A stretch of 64,000 bases of DNA, from the NCBI GenBank assembly GCA_035771175.1, contig CM069594.1, forward strand, positions 13,177,670 to 13,241,669, read 5' to 3'. Of this stretch, positions 22,123-33,124 are shown piece after piece. The stretch's first letter is position 1. Every line of letters begins with the position of its first letter. Origin of the DNA: Paratinospora sagittata (lineage: Eukaryota; Streptophyta; Magnoliopsida; Ranunculales; Menispermaceae). Under the pieces are notes generated by a model. It saw only the letters and a list, made by a program, of their open reading frames with translations. It did not search any database and had not been told where the DNA came from. Position numbers and translations under genes: made by a program.

Positions 22123-23064
22123 TCAAAGTTGGTCGAACAAGTCATCGATCCTAGGCAACGGATATCTGTTCTTGATGGTGACGTTATTCAACTTACGATA
22201 ATCGATGCAAAGTCGTAACGAACCATCCTTTTTGCGAACAAACAGAACTAGAGCGCCCCAGGGTGATGAACTTTTTCGGATGAAGCCATTACTCTCTAAT
22301 TCCTTCAGTTGTTTGTCTAATTCGACCAGCTCGACATTTGACATTCTGTATGGTGGAATTGAGATAGGCCCTGTCCCAGGTATGAGGTTGATCTCAAAAT
22401 TGAATTCCCTAACTGGAGGTAGACCAGGAAGGTCATTTAGAAAAACTGTTGGGAATTCAGATATGACTGGAACATCATGTACTTCGAGGGGATACAGTGT
22501 TGGTGATTCATTTCCGTCACCAAGGGATAACGCTCGAAGTTGTGACTTGAGAAGTGCAACTATTGATTTGTGTATCCATTTCCTTGTTCCCTGAATCTTG
22601 ACAAACTCTCTTGTAGGCAAGGTTAGCTGAACTTGCTTCTTCATACATTCGATCTTTTCATTCAGTGGTGCTAGCCAGTCCATGCCGAGGATGATATCAA
22701 AGTCTTCAATATCCATCACAAAAAGATCTGCATATATTATCTGTTTTGACATTCGAAGCTCACATCGAGAACACTGTAAATTCACGTCAGTACCAGATCC
22801 GAACGGTGATGTGACATAGAGTGTGATGTTTGTGGGTTCAGGATGCAGGCCTAAATGTTTTACCAATGCCGACGATATAAAAGAATGTGTAGCACCTGAA
22901 TCAAACAAAACATGCACCATTGTATTGAACATAGGAAAGGTACATTCAACTACATTGTTGTCTGGGAGGGGTTGCTGAGCGATGGCAAATGCTCTGCCCT
23001 GATTCCGTTGACCCTGGTTCTGCTGGTTCTGCCTGGGTTGGGCATTAGCAGCAGGTGGTGCTTG
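22123..23064 (-). pseudogene. Gypsy pol: aspartic protease and start of reverse transcriptase
   Basis: Protease active site [14 protein letters not shown] lies near the start, with the ILGMDWL flap-side motif further on. The RT fingers begin with [20 protein letters not shown], then [20 protein letters not shown] and [20 protein letters not shown]. The frame is continuous with gag except for one TAA at 23065, so the element once made a single gag-pol polyprotein, as is usual in this lineage. The segment ends at the TGA at 22123. Confidence 0.9.
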
Positions 23065-24285
23065 TTAGACTGGAACAACGGGAATAGGTTGCTGAAGGTG
23101 CGGACATGCATATTTTATGTGGCCCTGCTGGCCGCAGTTGAAACAAGTCGGCCTATACTGCGGGTGGTTCTGTTGGCCATGTTGATTGTTCTGCAGGCCT
23201 TGCTGATAGTGGTGTCGACCACCACCTCTGCCATTGCCCTTTTTACGGCCACCCCTTCCATGACGACCTCCATGGCCATGATTTCGGAAACCCTGATGGT
23301 TAGGGTTAAAAGGTTCAACCACAGGTGTTGTGGCCTCATTCTTTGAAACAGGGGCTGGGAGGGCTGGGTTTTGATTGTAATAGGGCTTCTTCTTGTTGCC
23401 CTGTTGCGAGCCTTGTTGGGAAAATGTTGTAGGCCGTTTTTCCTTATTCATTCTCTGCTCGTGTAAGATCTTCTCTTGTTCAAAGCTCATGGCCTTGTCA
23501 ACAACCTCCTTGTAAATCTTAAGATCCAAGATCGATAAGGCTTGTTGAATATCATGGCGAAGGCCATCATAAAATTTCTCAGTCTTATCTTGCTCCGTTA
23601 AGATGGTGGAGAGATAGTAGACTGATAATTCTTTAAACTTTCTAGCATATTCCCTGACAGTCATGCTGCCCTGGTATAACTTAGCGAATTCTCCGCACTT
23701 CTGCCTCTTCACAGGACTGGGAAAATACTCATCAATAAACATTGACTCGAACTGTTGCCAAGTCATATTTTTTATGTTGACCCTTGGGTCCTCTTTCACT
23801 GTTATCCACCATGTGTTTGCCCCACCAACAAGTTGGTAGGTCGCTAGTGGAATTTTTCGAGTCTCATCGACTCCCATTGCATTAAGAGCCTTCTTTGACT
23901 CATCCAGCCACTTTTGCACCTCATCAGCCTCAATGGTGCCAGCGAAAGTAAGAGGTTGTAGCCTCTTGCACTTAGTAATCTGATCGATTTGAGATTCCAA
24001 CCCAAATCTTACAGGTGCCTGAACCGTGGCAACCTGACTGGCCACGGTCTCACAAATGGCCGTTTGAACAGTGACTTTCATCGCCTCAATAAATTCGGCA
24101 AAAAACGTTTCCATGCTCGAAGGCATGGCAAAGGGTGCGGGTGGTGATGGTATTTCTTGCCCAGATGTAGTGGCAGTATCGGGTATGACTCGTGCTGCTG
24201 TCGGAGGCGGCGGTTCCTAAATCTCAGGAGGTGCCTCCACTACTGGACGGACAGTATGTGGCTTTCCTCTCTTCCTGGTTTGCAT
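23065..24285 (-). pseudogene. Gypsy gag (capsid and nucleocapsid)
   Basis: The likely original start is ATG at 24285 (MQTRKRGKPHTVRPV), just after an acceptor-like site. A TAG at 24217 follows about 22 codons later; from ATG at 24126 the frame is open for 353 codons. Capsid block: LTFAGTIEADEVQKWLDESK, LATYQLVGGANTWW and YFPSPVKRQKCGEFAKLYQG, the retrotransposon gag domain. A basic Gly/Arg/His-rich region precedes a single CCHC zinc knuckle (CFNCGQQGHIKYAC) near residues 328-341. Gag would form the cytoplasmic particle and bind RNA. Confidence 0.88.
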
Positions 24286-24292
24286 TTTCTCA

Positions 24293-24306
24293 CTGGCAAG
24301 GAGAAA
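24293..24306 (-). promoter_or_regulatory. Acceptor-like splice site just ahead of gag
   Basis: Minus strand reads TTTTTCTCCTTGCCAG directly before TGAGAAA and the gag ATG at 24285. A pyrimidine tract plus CAG seven bases before a start codon suggests gag may be expressed from a spliced leader. Inference only. Confidence 0.4.
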
Positions 24307-25070
24307 AATAAAACCAAGATTTAGGAATTGTAGCCAAGTATAATGTTGTAGTATGCTCAACAACAATTTCGAGAGTACTGCAATATTAAAATCACCTATT
24401 TTTCTAAGTATAGTGTAAGGTTTTTGTTGAGGAATCAAAGAATCTTATATATCTCGTATGTTTGGCCATGGTGTAAAAACAAACAAGGTTAGAGTGTTTA
24501 TATAATAAGTACAAAACTTTGCAAGTATTTCAAATGATTTGGTTATGGTCTTTGTGAACGTATATATATATATTTCATTGAAAATCCATACGAGTCATAA
24601 GAATTCTAAGATTTGCCTCGGTAAATATCCTGATCTAACGTTCTATCGTAATCTTATGTATTCAAACTCTTACTCTTAGTCTTTTCGATCATTATCCAGA
24701 TTTGTGTGTCCCATACCACATGAATTTGGTAATAAGGGTGTCAACCAAGTTAAGTTGTATGAACACGGTCTCTAAAAACATTGGCTGAATAGAACTTCAC
24801 TAATAGTATCGTCCAAATTTACTCGTCCCATACCGTGCAAACTTAGTGATAATATTAGTAATGCAACTTTCTCCAAATGTTTCTTTTCATACAAGGTCAT
24901 GGGTTTTCTTACTTCCACATTTTATTTAGTATCTTCCAATTTTGTTGTGTCCCATACCACTCCAAAGTTAGTGATACAAAAGAAAGAATGGTCGTAAGTC
25001 GGCCCACCAAAGATAGTCTTAAACAAAACATTTCATTCATATATAAAATGAAAGTTTACAATGCCAGTAA
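24307..25070. other. Spacer between ORF1 and gag
   Basis: AT-rich with no recognised coding sequence. It includes a repeated phrase of the type GTCCCATACCAC (three occurrences between 24708 and 24960). Confidence 0.5.
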
Positions 25071-26354
25071 TCAATCTTGATTTCCCTGCCTACTACCGCT
25101 CCTTCTAGATCTCCTTACAGAATGACTACTAACAGAAGGTTGAGAGTTTGCTCGCTCGGCTTCGGAGTTTTGCGTATGTGTTAATATATTATTTTGAGTC
25201 TCTCTCATTTCAGCAATATTGGATGCCATTTCATTTAACCATTCAAATAGGTTAGTCGATTGTCCCATTGGTGGTTGATAGGTCGATTGTCCCATAGGTG
25301 GAGGGTAGGCCATAGGCATTGGGGAAAAGTATTGGTTGTACGGGTGACTCCTAGGTGAAAGGTAGTTGTTTTGATTGTACGGGGATCCCCTAATTGGAAC
25401 CCCTTGGGCATTTGACGTAGGATTCTGATTTGTCTCGTTATTTGGTACTTCCCTGACGGGAATCTTGAGTCGACTTTTTCGAAAACAACGTCCATGTTCG
25501 TCTCTCATTCTTTCGGCATTTCCCATTGTCGTACCGAATACTTCCTCGTCAGTTACCCCTCCCCTCGAGACATATATCTTGAAGATAGAAGATGTTGTAA
25601 CTAGCTCAATGATTTGCCTCGAAGTCCCATCAAAAGTGTTGATGTTTTCTTCGTATAACATCCTCATGATCAAGACTCTGTAACCGAGGAATTCCTTTCT
25701 TAAAGGGTTTTGAATCACCCTCAACATTTGTTGGATGATGATGTGTGGTAGGGAGACCTTTATTTTCTTCTCTATGCAATATAACAAGAGAAGTTGGGTC
25801 ATTGACATAGTGCCATTAGCCCCCCTTTCTAGCAAGATGTTGCCGAACACGATCTTTCCAAGGCCGGCAAGAGATGGCTTAAGATAATTGTTTGGGAGGT
25901 TGGTGTACGTCGATTGAGTGAACGGCTCTTTGGGGAGGGAATTGAACAATTGTTCATTAGACTCCGCGATCTCTGTAATTGTCTGGGGTTCATGTGGATC
26001 AATAATTCTCTCCTCGACTGGAATCTCCATATGTCGAGCAATAGTCTCGATGTTGATAGAAATTTTCATTCTTATGACTGTTGTCTCCAAAACAGGGTTG
26101 ATCCCCTCTTCTTGAAGTCCCACGCAATTCATGGCTTCGTAGAAAGATCTCACCAAGCTGTAAGAGACGTGGCCCTCAACTTTTGTTATGTTCAACCACC
26201 CCAAAGTTGCGAGTTTGTCATAAAGGATTGGGAGGAGGCGGAGATCTCTATTGTCGATACTCCTCATAGTCATAACCTCCCTCTTGAACAATTCCTTGAG
26301 TCTAGTGGGAATTGGTTCCCTACTACTGGAAGTTGCTCCTTCACTTGAGGCCAT
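25071..26354 (-). CDS. ORF1 upstream of gag: plant putative-transposon domain protein
   Basis: A sense-orientation open frame between primer site and gag. I prefer the ATG at 26354 (MASSEGATSSSREPIPT, 427 codons) over an in-frame ATG at 26408, because an acceptor-like site lies between them. The first two thirds resemble the uncharacterised plant transposon-protein domain: LATLGWLNI, SYSLVRSFYEAMNCV, a proline-rich linker, NNYLKPSLAGLGKIVFGN, then MSMTQLLLLYCIEKKIKVSL. The C-terminal third is low complexity, Asn/Pro/Gln/Met-rich, with a repeated YQPPMGQST, and ends with a basic tail VRRSRRSGSRQG. Unlike gag-pol it has no internal stop. Ogre/Tat elements are known to carry extra ORFs before gag; in a chromovirus this is less expected. 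Function unknown; capture from another element is possible. Confidence 0.6.
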   Translation of the reverse strand: MASSEGATSSSREPIPTRLKELFKREVMTMRSIDNRDLRLLPILYDKLATLGWLNITKVEGHVSYSLVRSFYEAMNCVGLQEEGINPVLETTVIRMKISINIETIARHMEIPVEERIIDPHEPQTITEIAESNEQLFNSLPKEPFTQSTYTNLPNNYLKPSLAGLGKIVFGNILLERGANGTMSMTQLLLLYCIEKKIKVSLPHIIIQQMLRVIQNPLRKEFLGYRVLIMRMLYEENINTFDGTSRQIIELVTTSSIFKIYVSRGGVTDEEVFGTTMGNAERMRDEHGRCFRKSRLKIPVREVPNNETNQNPTSNAQGVPIRGSPYNQNNYLSPRSHPYNQYFSPMPMAYPPPMGQSTYQPPMGQSTNLFEWLNEMASNIAEMRETQNNILTHTQNSEAERANSQPSVSSHSVRRSRRSGSRQGNQD

Positions 26355-26360
26355 TCTTTG

Positions 26361-26376
26361 CTGAAAGAAAAATAAA
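26361..26376 (-). promoter_or_regulatory. Acceptor-like splice site just ahead of ORF1
   Basis: Minus strand reads TTATTTTTCTTTCAG then CAAAGA and the ORF1 ATG at 26354. It parallels the site ahead of gag, which would allow alternative splicing of one leader to either ORF. Inference only. Confidence 0.4.
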
Positions 26377-26486
26377 TTTGTGAAAGACACAAAATATATT
26401 CCTATCATTTTTAAGATTTATGCCTTGTCAGTTGGACAATATTTTCTATTCTTAATGTTTATGCCATCATTTAATCCAAATTTTTC

Positions 26487-27178
26487 TATTGGCAATATGA
26501 TATAATATATATCGTATTCATATATGAATGTATAGATATATATATTTAATTAATCATAACTATATATATAGTTTTCATAAATCAACTATATATATATTTG
26601 AAATTAAACCATATAAAAATCATATATAGTTTTCTTAGATATATATTTAATACAAATCTTAACTATATATAATTCATATATATATAGTTCTAAAGATATA
26701 TATATATATATATATATCTAATAACATTTTTCATTCAAATTTTTCATCAATAATATGGTATATATATATCTCATATATACTAAGGTATATAGATATATAT
26801 ATTCAATCATAACTATACATACAATTTTTTATAAATCATGACTATATGTATATTTAAATCAAACTATATAAAAAAATCATATAGTTTTCTAGATATATAT
26901 TTAATATAAATCTCACTATATATAATTGACATATATATATAGTTCTAGAGATATATATATCTAATAAAGTTTTTCATCCAAATTTTTTTTCATTATCAAC
27001 TTGGTATATATATATCTCCTATATGCATAGATATATAGATATATATATTTAATCATAACAATAGATATAGTTTTCATAAATCATAACTATATATATATAT
27101 TTAATACAAATCTTAACTATATAGAATTCATATATATATATATAGTTCTAAAGATATATATATCTAATGAAATTTTTC
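26487..27178. repeat. TA-rich tandem repeat, about 250-bp unit, three copies
   Basis: Three successive copies (about 26487, 26751 and 26997, the last partial) share the order TATAGATATATAT, ATCATAACTATA, TAGTTTTC..AGATATATAT, ATATAGTTCTA.AGATATATAT and TCATTC/TCATCCAAATTTTT. Long (TA)n runs occur inside. The array lies in the 5' leader of the gypsy element. Confidence 0.8.
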
Positions 27179-27219
27179 TTCCCCTAATTTGGTGGACTTG
27201 GGTGGGCCGTGGACCGTAC

Positions 27220-27231
27220 GCTCTGATACCA
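27220..27231 (-). other. Primer binding site (initiator tRNA-Met)
   Basis: Minus strand TGGTATCAGAGC lies five bases inside the 5' LTR end, the usual initiator tRNA-Met complement for plant gypsy and copia elements. Confidence 0.92.
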
Positions 27232-27236
27232 TTAAA

Positions 27237-28679
27237 TGTCACACCCCGCCCGGACGCTCCTAAACCGACGGTACACTCTCGGATGGGGCGCATTTGGAAT
27301 AATAACAATGGTAAAATCAGAGTGCGCAGCGGAAAATATAATACACAGTACAAATCTGATTTCATTTAATTCAGAATATTTTTGTACATAAAATGGTCAA
27401 GGGAACATACTCCCCAAAATCCCCAATGAATCATACAAAGGGTACAAAGATGTGGGCCTCATAACCTGCACCTAGTCCACCCTAATTTCCTGTGAAAGAT
27501 TGGATGATAATAGAGTAAGCTTAACGCGCTCAGTGGGTAAATAGTTCGTGAGTATAACAATTAATAAAGCATACTTCAATGTCAAATATCTTAAATACAC
27601 ATGTGAGCATCATAATCAATCAATATGTATGTATGCATGTCACCGTCTCGTATTGGTTTGATGAACGTACATCGCCTGAGTTCACGTACAAATGTCCGTT
27701 TGGAAGTTCGCCCCTGGCGTAGCCAGGTTCTATTGTACGTCCCTCCTCAAGATCGATGCTCTGGATTCACGTACTGATGTCCCTCCCCAAGCGTAGCTGG
27801 GTTCTCATGTACGTCCCTCTCTAGAGAAATATAATGAATACCGAGCAATGCTCCTAACTATTCTATGAGTCATAAACCACATACGTCCCTAGGTGGTGAT
27901 ATGTATGATGCCAATGCATGACCTGGTCTACTCTACCGGTCTGGTCTTTTCTTGACATTTAGACTGACTTTGGCAACGTTTGGTGATCCGTATCAGAGTT
28001 GGTATCACGACGTGCAAGGTTAGGACACTCAATATTACTTGTATAAGCTGATAGCTTTCAATAAGACTAACTAGATCAGTCCCCAGTTGAGAGGTGAGAC
28101 GCAAGGTCTGCTTAAATACCGATCGCCTAGAGCAGCTCGCTGCCTCCCGTTCACTATTTAAAGTTACTGAGGACAAGACTGAGTCTAGTTGAGTCAGATT
28201 GACCACAAATCTGGCATTAATACAGTATAATACGTGAATTCCAAGTGTACAGGCATAAGTGCGACAGTATAAATATTATATGACATAATGCAGTGTAAAT
28301 GAATAGTAGATATAATAATAACTGAATGTAAACTTTAATAAAAGTTATAAAACATACAAACCTATATTTCGTTCCCCACCTTCAGATAAGAACTTCTTCT
28401 TTTTCAGATCTGGCTCTTTCCTCCGGACAGAACTTCGTCGCACCGCACCGAGAGTCTTGAACAGAGAGTCTCAAAAGACTAAAAACTCAAAATGACCGAA
28501 AAAAGGAGGAAAAATCACAATTTGGAGTGAATTTGGTGTGAAAAATGAAGAGGGGGTTGGTTTATATAGAGGTTTTGGCGCCTGAACGCCCGGGCGAGCT
28601 GCCAGGACTTCCGGGCACATCTACCCAAACGAAAAAAAATTTTATTATTATTTTTTTTTGTGAAATACAGGGTATTACA
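27237..28679 (-). repeat. 5' LTR of the gypsy element
   Basis: 1,443 bp with TG...CA ends. It is the partner of 17537-18947 and carries the element's promoter (TATATAA at 28562-28568). Confidence 0.92.
28562..28568 (-). promoter_or_regulatory. TATA box of the 5' LTR promoter
   Basis: Minus strand TATATAA, within CTATATAAACC, follows a GGCGCC site. The same arrangement occurs in the 3' LTR and in the chimeric LTR near 8400. Confidence 0.6.
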
Positions 28680-28684
28680 TTAAC
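28680..28684. repeat. 5-bp target duplication TTAAC (right)
   Basis: Exact copy of 17532-17536. Confidence 0.9.
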
Positions 28685-29533
28685 ATTCTACCATTTAAAT
28701 TTCCTTCCAAGTATTTCATGACTGGATGATTATGAGTATCACATGCAACCATCAATGTCCATGCACCATCTCAAGGGTTTTTTCCCTTTAGCAATAAAGG
28801 GCATCCACACTTTTTTCGTTCGAGTTTCACTTCTCTTCATCTTCTTGTCTGTTGAATCATTCTAAGTAATAGATTTGTAATGACCAAATCTCTCACAAGA
28901 GAAATTAATTCTTGCTTGCCTCCCGTTCTCCTCTACATCAGAACTTTGAGTAATAATTACTAATTCATTCCTCTTCCCAACATCTTGAACCCCATGAAAT
29001 GAGCTCTTCTTTAGTACTGAAAGAAAAGTTAGGGGTGAATTGCTTTGTATAATCTATAACCATCTCTAATTCAGTCAAATTTGATTCATTTGGCTCTTCA
29101 TTTTTAAATTATTGAAAAAATTACAAAAGAAAAATAATAACCTAATATCATCAAAAGCAGTATCAAAAGAACCCTAAAGACATAAAGTACAAATTAATGA
29201 AGTCAAACAATAAAAAAAAGCAAAAGAAGGTGGTTTGGTCACACAAAACCCAAGCACCTGCTTCAAATCGATAACATAGGACTGAACAAAAAGGGTTAGT
29301 TTTGGTCCTATGTGACAGAATAAAGCCCAAGGTTTGGTCACGCAAGATCAAACCTAACCTTTTTTGTTCTATCCTGTGTAACCGAACCGTGGCTTTATCG
29401 TTCAGTCACACAACACTGAATCATACCACAATATTTTTCCTAAAAAAAAAGTTGTTTACACTATAAATTTATTAAAAAAAAAACTCACCTTAGATTGATG
29501 TTTGTCGTCTCCTAAACTTGAATCTTTGGCCAT
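28680..29533 (-). pseudogene. MULE/FAR1-type transposase, N-terminal half (MULE-1)
   Basis: A short first exon-like start lies at 29533 (MAKDSSLGDDKHQSK, followed by a GTGAGT donor). A T-rich intron-like stretch contains CG-rich segments. A coding part from about 29100 down reads TELEMVIDYTKQF, FSFSTKEELI, then frameshifted pieces of the FAR1-type zinc domain (KKCGCP.-like, KGKKP, WCMDIDGC). The insertion point falls inside the block reading GRMLT; the frame resumes at 17536 with the matching continuation, apart from one stop. So the gypsy element split a single transposase gene. Confidence 0.7.
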
Positions 29534-30859
29534 AATACTGTCAAAGTGTGTTGATGAATGAAGTTTTTGAATGCATTAAGCGTGGTTTTTTATACCATAC
29601 TAAAAGAATAACAAACTAGGGTTGAAAACACTTTAAAATCATTTTAAAATGATTCCAACCCATCAAAGATTAATCTTAAATGTTTTAAATAGTATTTGGA
29701 ACGAAGAAATCTTGAGAACTAAAAGAAGATGGAAAATAAAAGGAGATGAAGGTGGGAATGGTGGTGGGTAAGGTTAGTAAATGATTTGTAGAAAAATGAA
29801 AAAATAAAATAGTTTAGGGGCATTTTTGACAAATTACAACAGTGTATTTTAGAATTTTTTTTTGGAATGTTGAAACCTGTTGAATCTTTCGTTTTTGTTT
29901 CTGCTTTTTTTTTTTACATGAATCTAATACTTGTTGAATCCTATGAGCTAATGTTACTCTTTTAGGAAGGGAGAGATGATGTTACTTGAGCACAGTATGC
30001 GTTGGAAATATTAGAAAATTGACAAGTTATGTTTCGTCATCAATTCAACTTCTTACAATTAATGATTGTTATTGGGTTGATTCTCAAATTAATATTTTCC
30101 AACCAAGAATTACTAAAATGAAACATCAAGTTTAGAAAACCACCTCAAATTTCTATAAATGAAATTTGCCAACAATAACTGGAGATAGGGAACCTGCAAC
30201 GAAGCTTTATTGAAACATTACTAGATGATGATGTTTCAATTGGGACACTGAAATCTAATTCCTCAAATGAGTATACCAAGCTCTCATGCAGTAGAAAATG
30301 TATAACAGGTATACACTGAGAACGTGCAAGACGAAGAAACTAGAAAATAAAAACTAAAGCTACTTGGACTAACAAGTATCAAAAAATGGTAAGAAATGGA
30401 TAAGTTTTGTACTTTGGTAACCTCAAAACTTGCATATACAATGTATTAAACTTGAATTGTTGGTTGGTTTAACTACTTAAGAATCAACTTGCTACTTGCC
30501 AGTTGATTAGACATGATAAACCACAAATATCTCCTTAATGAGTACGAACACTTCTTGTGGTGGAATTCATGAACCTTGTTTCAGCCAAAAATCCCATCCT
30601 GCATAGGCGGGTGTCGAAGTTGGCTAAAAGACATCAACAAAATAATTTACGAGTAAGGTATTCGATAGACAAGGAAACACGAGCAACTTTGACGTGGTAT
30701 TTGCTTGCAATGAGATGAGAATCCTCTTCAAGGAAGGCCAGGCAACCGCTTTCTGTCTAATCTCTGCTTACACTAGGAATTTTCTTGGGTAGGCGGATTG
30801 AAGCATCTGCCTTGATCTTTATGTCATATCTTCGCATGGTCACATCCTTCCGCTCAAGG
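29534..30859. other. Intergenic stretch without recognisable genes
   Basis: AT-rich, only very short ORFs, no repeat structure that I can name. Confidence 0.5.
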
Positions 30860-31560
30860 CATACAAGCAACCAGTAAAACAACGATGCCACCGAGGAGTG
30901 CCACTGAAGACGCTCTGATGCTTAAGTTAGTTTGTGATGGAGAGAAAATGATAAGTGTAAAAAGTTGGAGTTCCAGAGCATACCTCTTTTTGGTTAAATT
31001 AGGTCCCTTTTTATAGTCGAAGGGGGAGTCCCCCGTATTTAATGTCGCTCTCCATCATTGAGAGAGATTTACCCCTTTTCCTTTTCAAGATTTATTCGGT
31101 TGAATGGATCATGATGGGTCATCTCTTTCCTCGAGATGTCTGTAAGTGTTATGATGTGGATGTTTTATGCTTGATCTATATTGATGGAGGTTCCAATGAA
31201 AGCGTATATCCACTCAATAGAGATTGAGATGGTTGATTATCCTCAACCATGGTAGAGGTGGTATTCCCTCAGCTGTGGTCGAGATTGGACTCCCTCGGCC
31301 ATGGCCGAAGGGGTGTATGTCCTCAGCCATGGCCAAGGTTCTCATGCCTTCGGCTAAGGTGGCCGAGGGTGTTGTGCCATCGCTAGTAGCTGAGAGAGTT
31401 TTTGTCCTTGGCCATTGTCGAGGATCTTATGTCTTCGACCATGGCCAAAGTTCCATTTCATCGACCGTGGTCGAGGGCACTTTTTCCCCTGTCCATTATG
31501 TGTGCTCTTCATGAAGATTTAAGTTATGACTTGTAAATGATTGATTTTAACAGTAAGCCG
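30860..31560 (-). repeat. Left LTR-like copy of element D
   Basis: Aligns with 39085-39767 from GACGCTCTGATGCTTAAG through the TATA region (complement of CTATAAAAAGGGACC near 31010), the GATGGAGGTTCCAATGAAAG block and the GGCCATGGCC array. Ends are approximate. Confidence 0.6.
31250..31490. repeat. Array of CTCGGCCATGGCCGAGG-type palindromes (left copy)
   Basis: Repeated variants of CCTCGGCCATGGCCGA at about 25-50-bp spacing. The ORFs here are shadows of the array. Confidence 0.75.
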
Positions 31561-33124
31561 TTGATGAGTGTGTTGAAAAGAAAATTTGGGGCCCTCATCA
31601 CTTAAGTGGTGATCTGCTTAGTAGTTTTCAAGGTCTGTTGTTTTCATTGGGCTTAGGTTTTTCATGGTAATGTTGGAATCTTCACGACTTACCCAAGTCG
31701 TTTAAAATCATGTTTTATGTAGTTAGGCCACTTCGTGAGAGTCATTTTTGTTGATGTCCTTGCCTCTTGATTATACTTTCCTTCCTTAAGGTTTTTGGGC
31801 GCAATATCATATGACCTTATTGTTTCTATGCGAAAGACAAACAAGTATATTGTTAACTTTCAAACATTTATGTGTAAGATAAAGATGAGCCTACAAGGAG
31901 CTTGAGGGAGGGTCCTTGTTTTTTATGACTTAATTATTTTGCAACCATGTTTCATATTGGCCTAGTATGTTTTGTAAAACTTTTGGTCATGCTAGTTGCT
32001 TCGAACCTTTAACCCCTTTTATCTTGGATGTTATTGTTTTAACGTCCTAAACTAAATTATTTTTTATGTTTATCTTATGATTGAGTAGCGTAAGCTCCAG
32101 CTATTTGCAACTTTCTTCTTTCTTTTGTTATAAACATTGCTTGGTACTTGTGATCTCTACCTTTGTGAAGAACAAGGCCATTTTCATTTTGCTATTGAGA
32201 TTGTTTGGTTTGTTAGTTTCTAACATCCTCATGTGAGTTTAAGTAGAAGTGCGATCTCATATTTTGACAGACGATATGTAGAAAGAGGTGGCCAATGCTA
32301 ATGTATTCTTGTTGCGTTATCTCATGGAATGAGACTTGACTTTTCCTGCAACCCCTTAATGTATGGACGTGTTCTGGCTCTAAGGGGTGTTCCCTTTCTC
32401 TTCTGTGGTTAGGTTGCAATCTAGGTCTCAATTGGGGGTGACTCCCACATTTTGGTATCATTCTTCCCTTCCCTTGATTCACGATCCTTGCAACTGAATG
32501 AATCCCCCATGTGTTAGGACCTGAACCGTGGTGCTCTTCTACAACTTCTTCTACATAGGCTTCTCAACTTCTGCAATTGAGAAAGACATGAAAACAGAGT
32601 TGAGTTATGAAGTTGCGTGATTTTGTTGTTTCTCTAAGGCTATGAAAATCCTATTTTCATTCTAAAGTTATAAATGAGGGAAATAGTCCTAGAGCTTACT
32701 TCCCACGGGCTTCGGCAATGTAGGTGACTCACTTTCATTCCGAACACGTGGATTCATTTTGCAAGCCCCGATTTCATCATTGTACGAGGTTTTTAATTTT
32801 CAGATTACCCGTGGTAATTATTGTTTCCCCCAACCCTTTTGGTGTGTTGTAGTGACTCAACATACAAGGGGGGTTGCCAAGAATATAAGGACAAAATGTG
32901 TTATGTACCTTGTTTGATTCAAAACCTGTTGTTTGGTTGTCTCACTTACTATGTGGAGGTGTATGATCGCCATAAGGTGTTCTCTTACCTGGTGTTACAT
33001 CGACATTGATTCGTTTTGGACATATTACTGGTTGTGGACTTTGAACTTTTGGTGTTCCATGCACGTCGCGCCTTGTGGGTTGTAACCCCTTGTTGTTTTA
33101 GGGTGTGAAGCCTTCGTGACCGAC
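31561..33124. other. Interior of element D, no gene recognised
   Basis: Short ORFs only. T-rich, no protein similarity that I can see. Confidence 0.4.

Larger units (their letters stand above)
17537..28679 (-). mobile_element. Chromovirus (Tekay-like) Ty3/gypsy element, 11.1 kb, with accessory ORFs
   Basis: The element reads on the minus strand. Order: 5' LTR (27237-28679), initiator tRNA-Met primer site, AT-rich leader, ORF1 (25071-26354), gag, protease, reverse transcriptase, RNase H, integrase, chromodomain (19565-24285), a downstream ORF (18982-19467), polypurine tract and 3' LTR (17537-18947). Both ends are TG...CA and the flanks carry TTAAC. Gag-pol is broken by nine in-frame stops (near 24217, 23065, 22123, 21106, 20938, 20396, 20335, 20039 and 20009), most explained by C-to-T or G-to-A changes, so it is not autonomous now. 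Assignment to the Tekay/Del group rests on the RT and integrase motifs and on the C-terminal chromodomain. Confidence 0.92.

Noticed and set aside
31224..31514. 96-codon plus-strand ORF, and similar ORFs at 39343-39731
   Set aside because: Shadows of the GGCCATGGCC repeat array in the two LTR-like copies.
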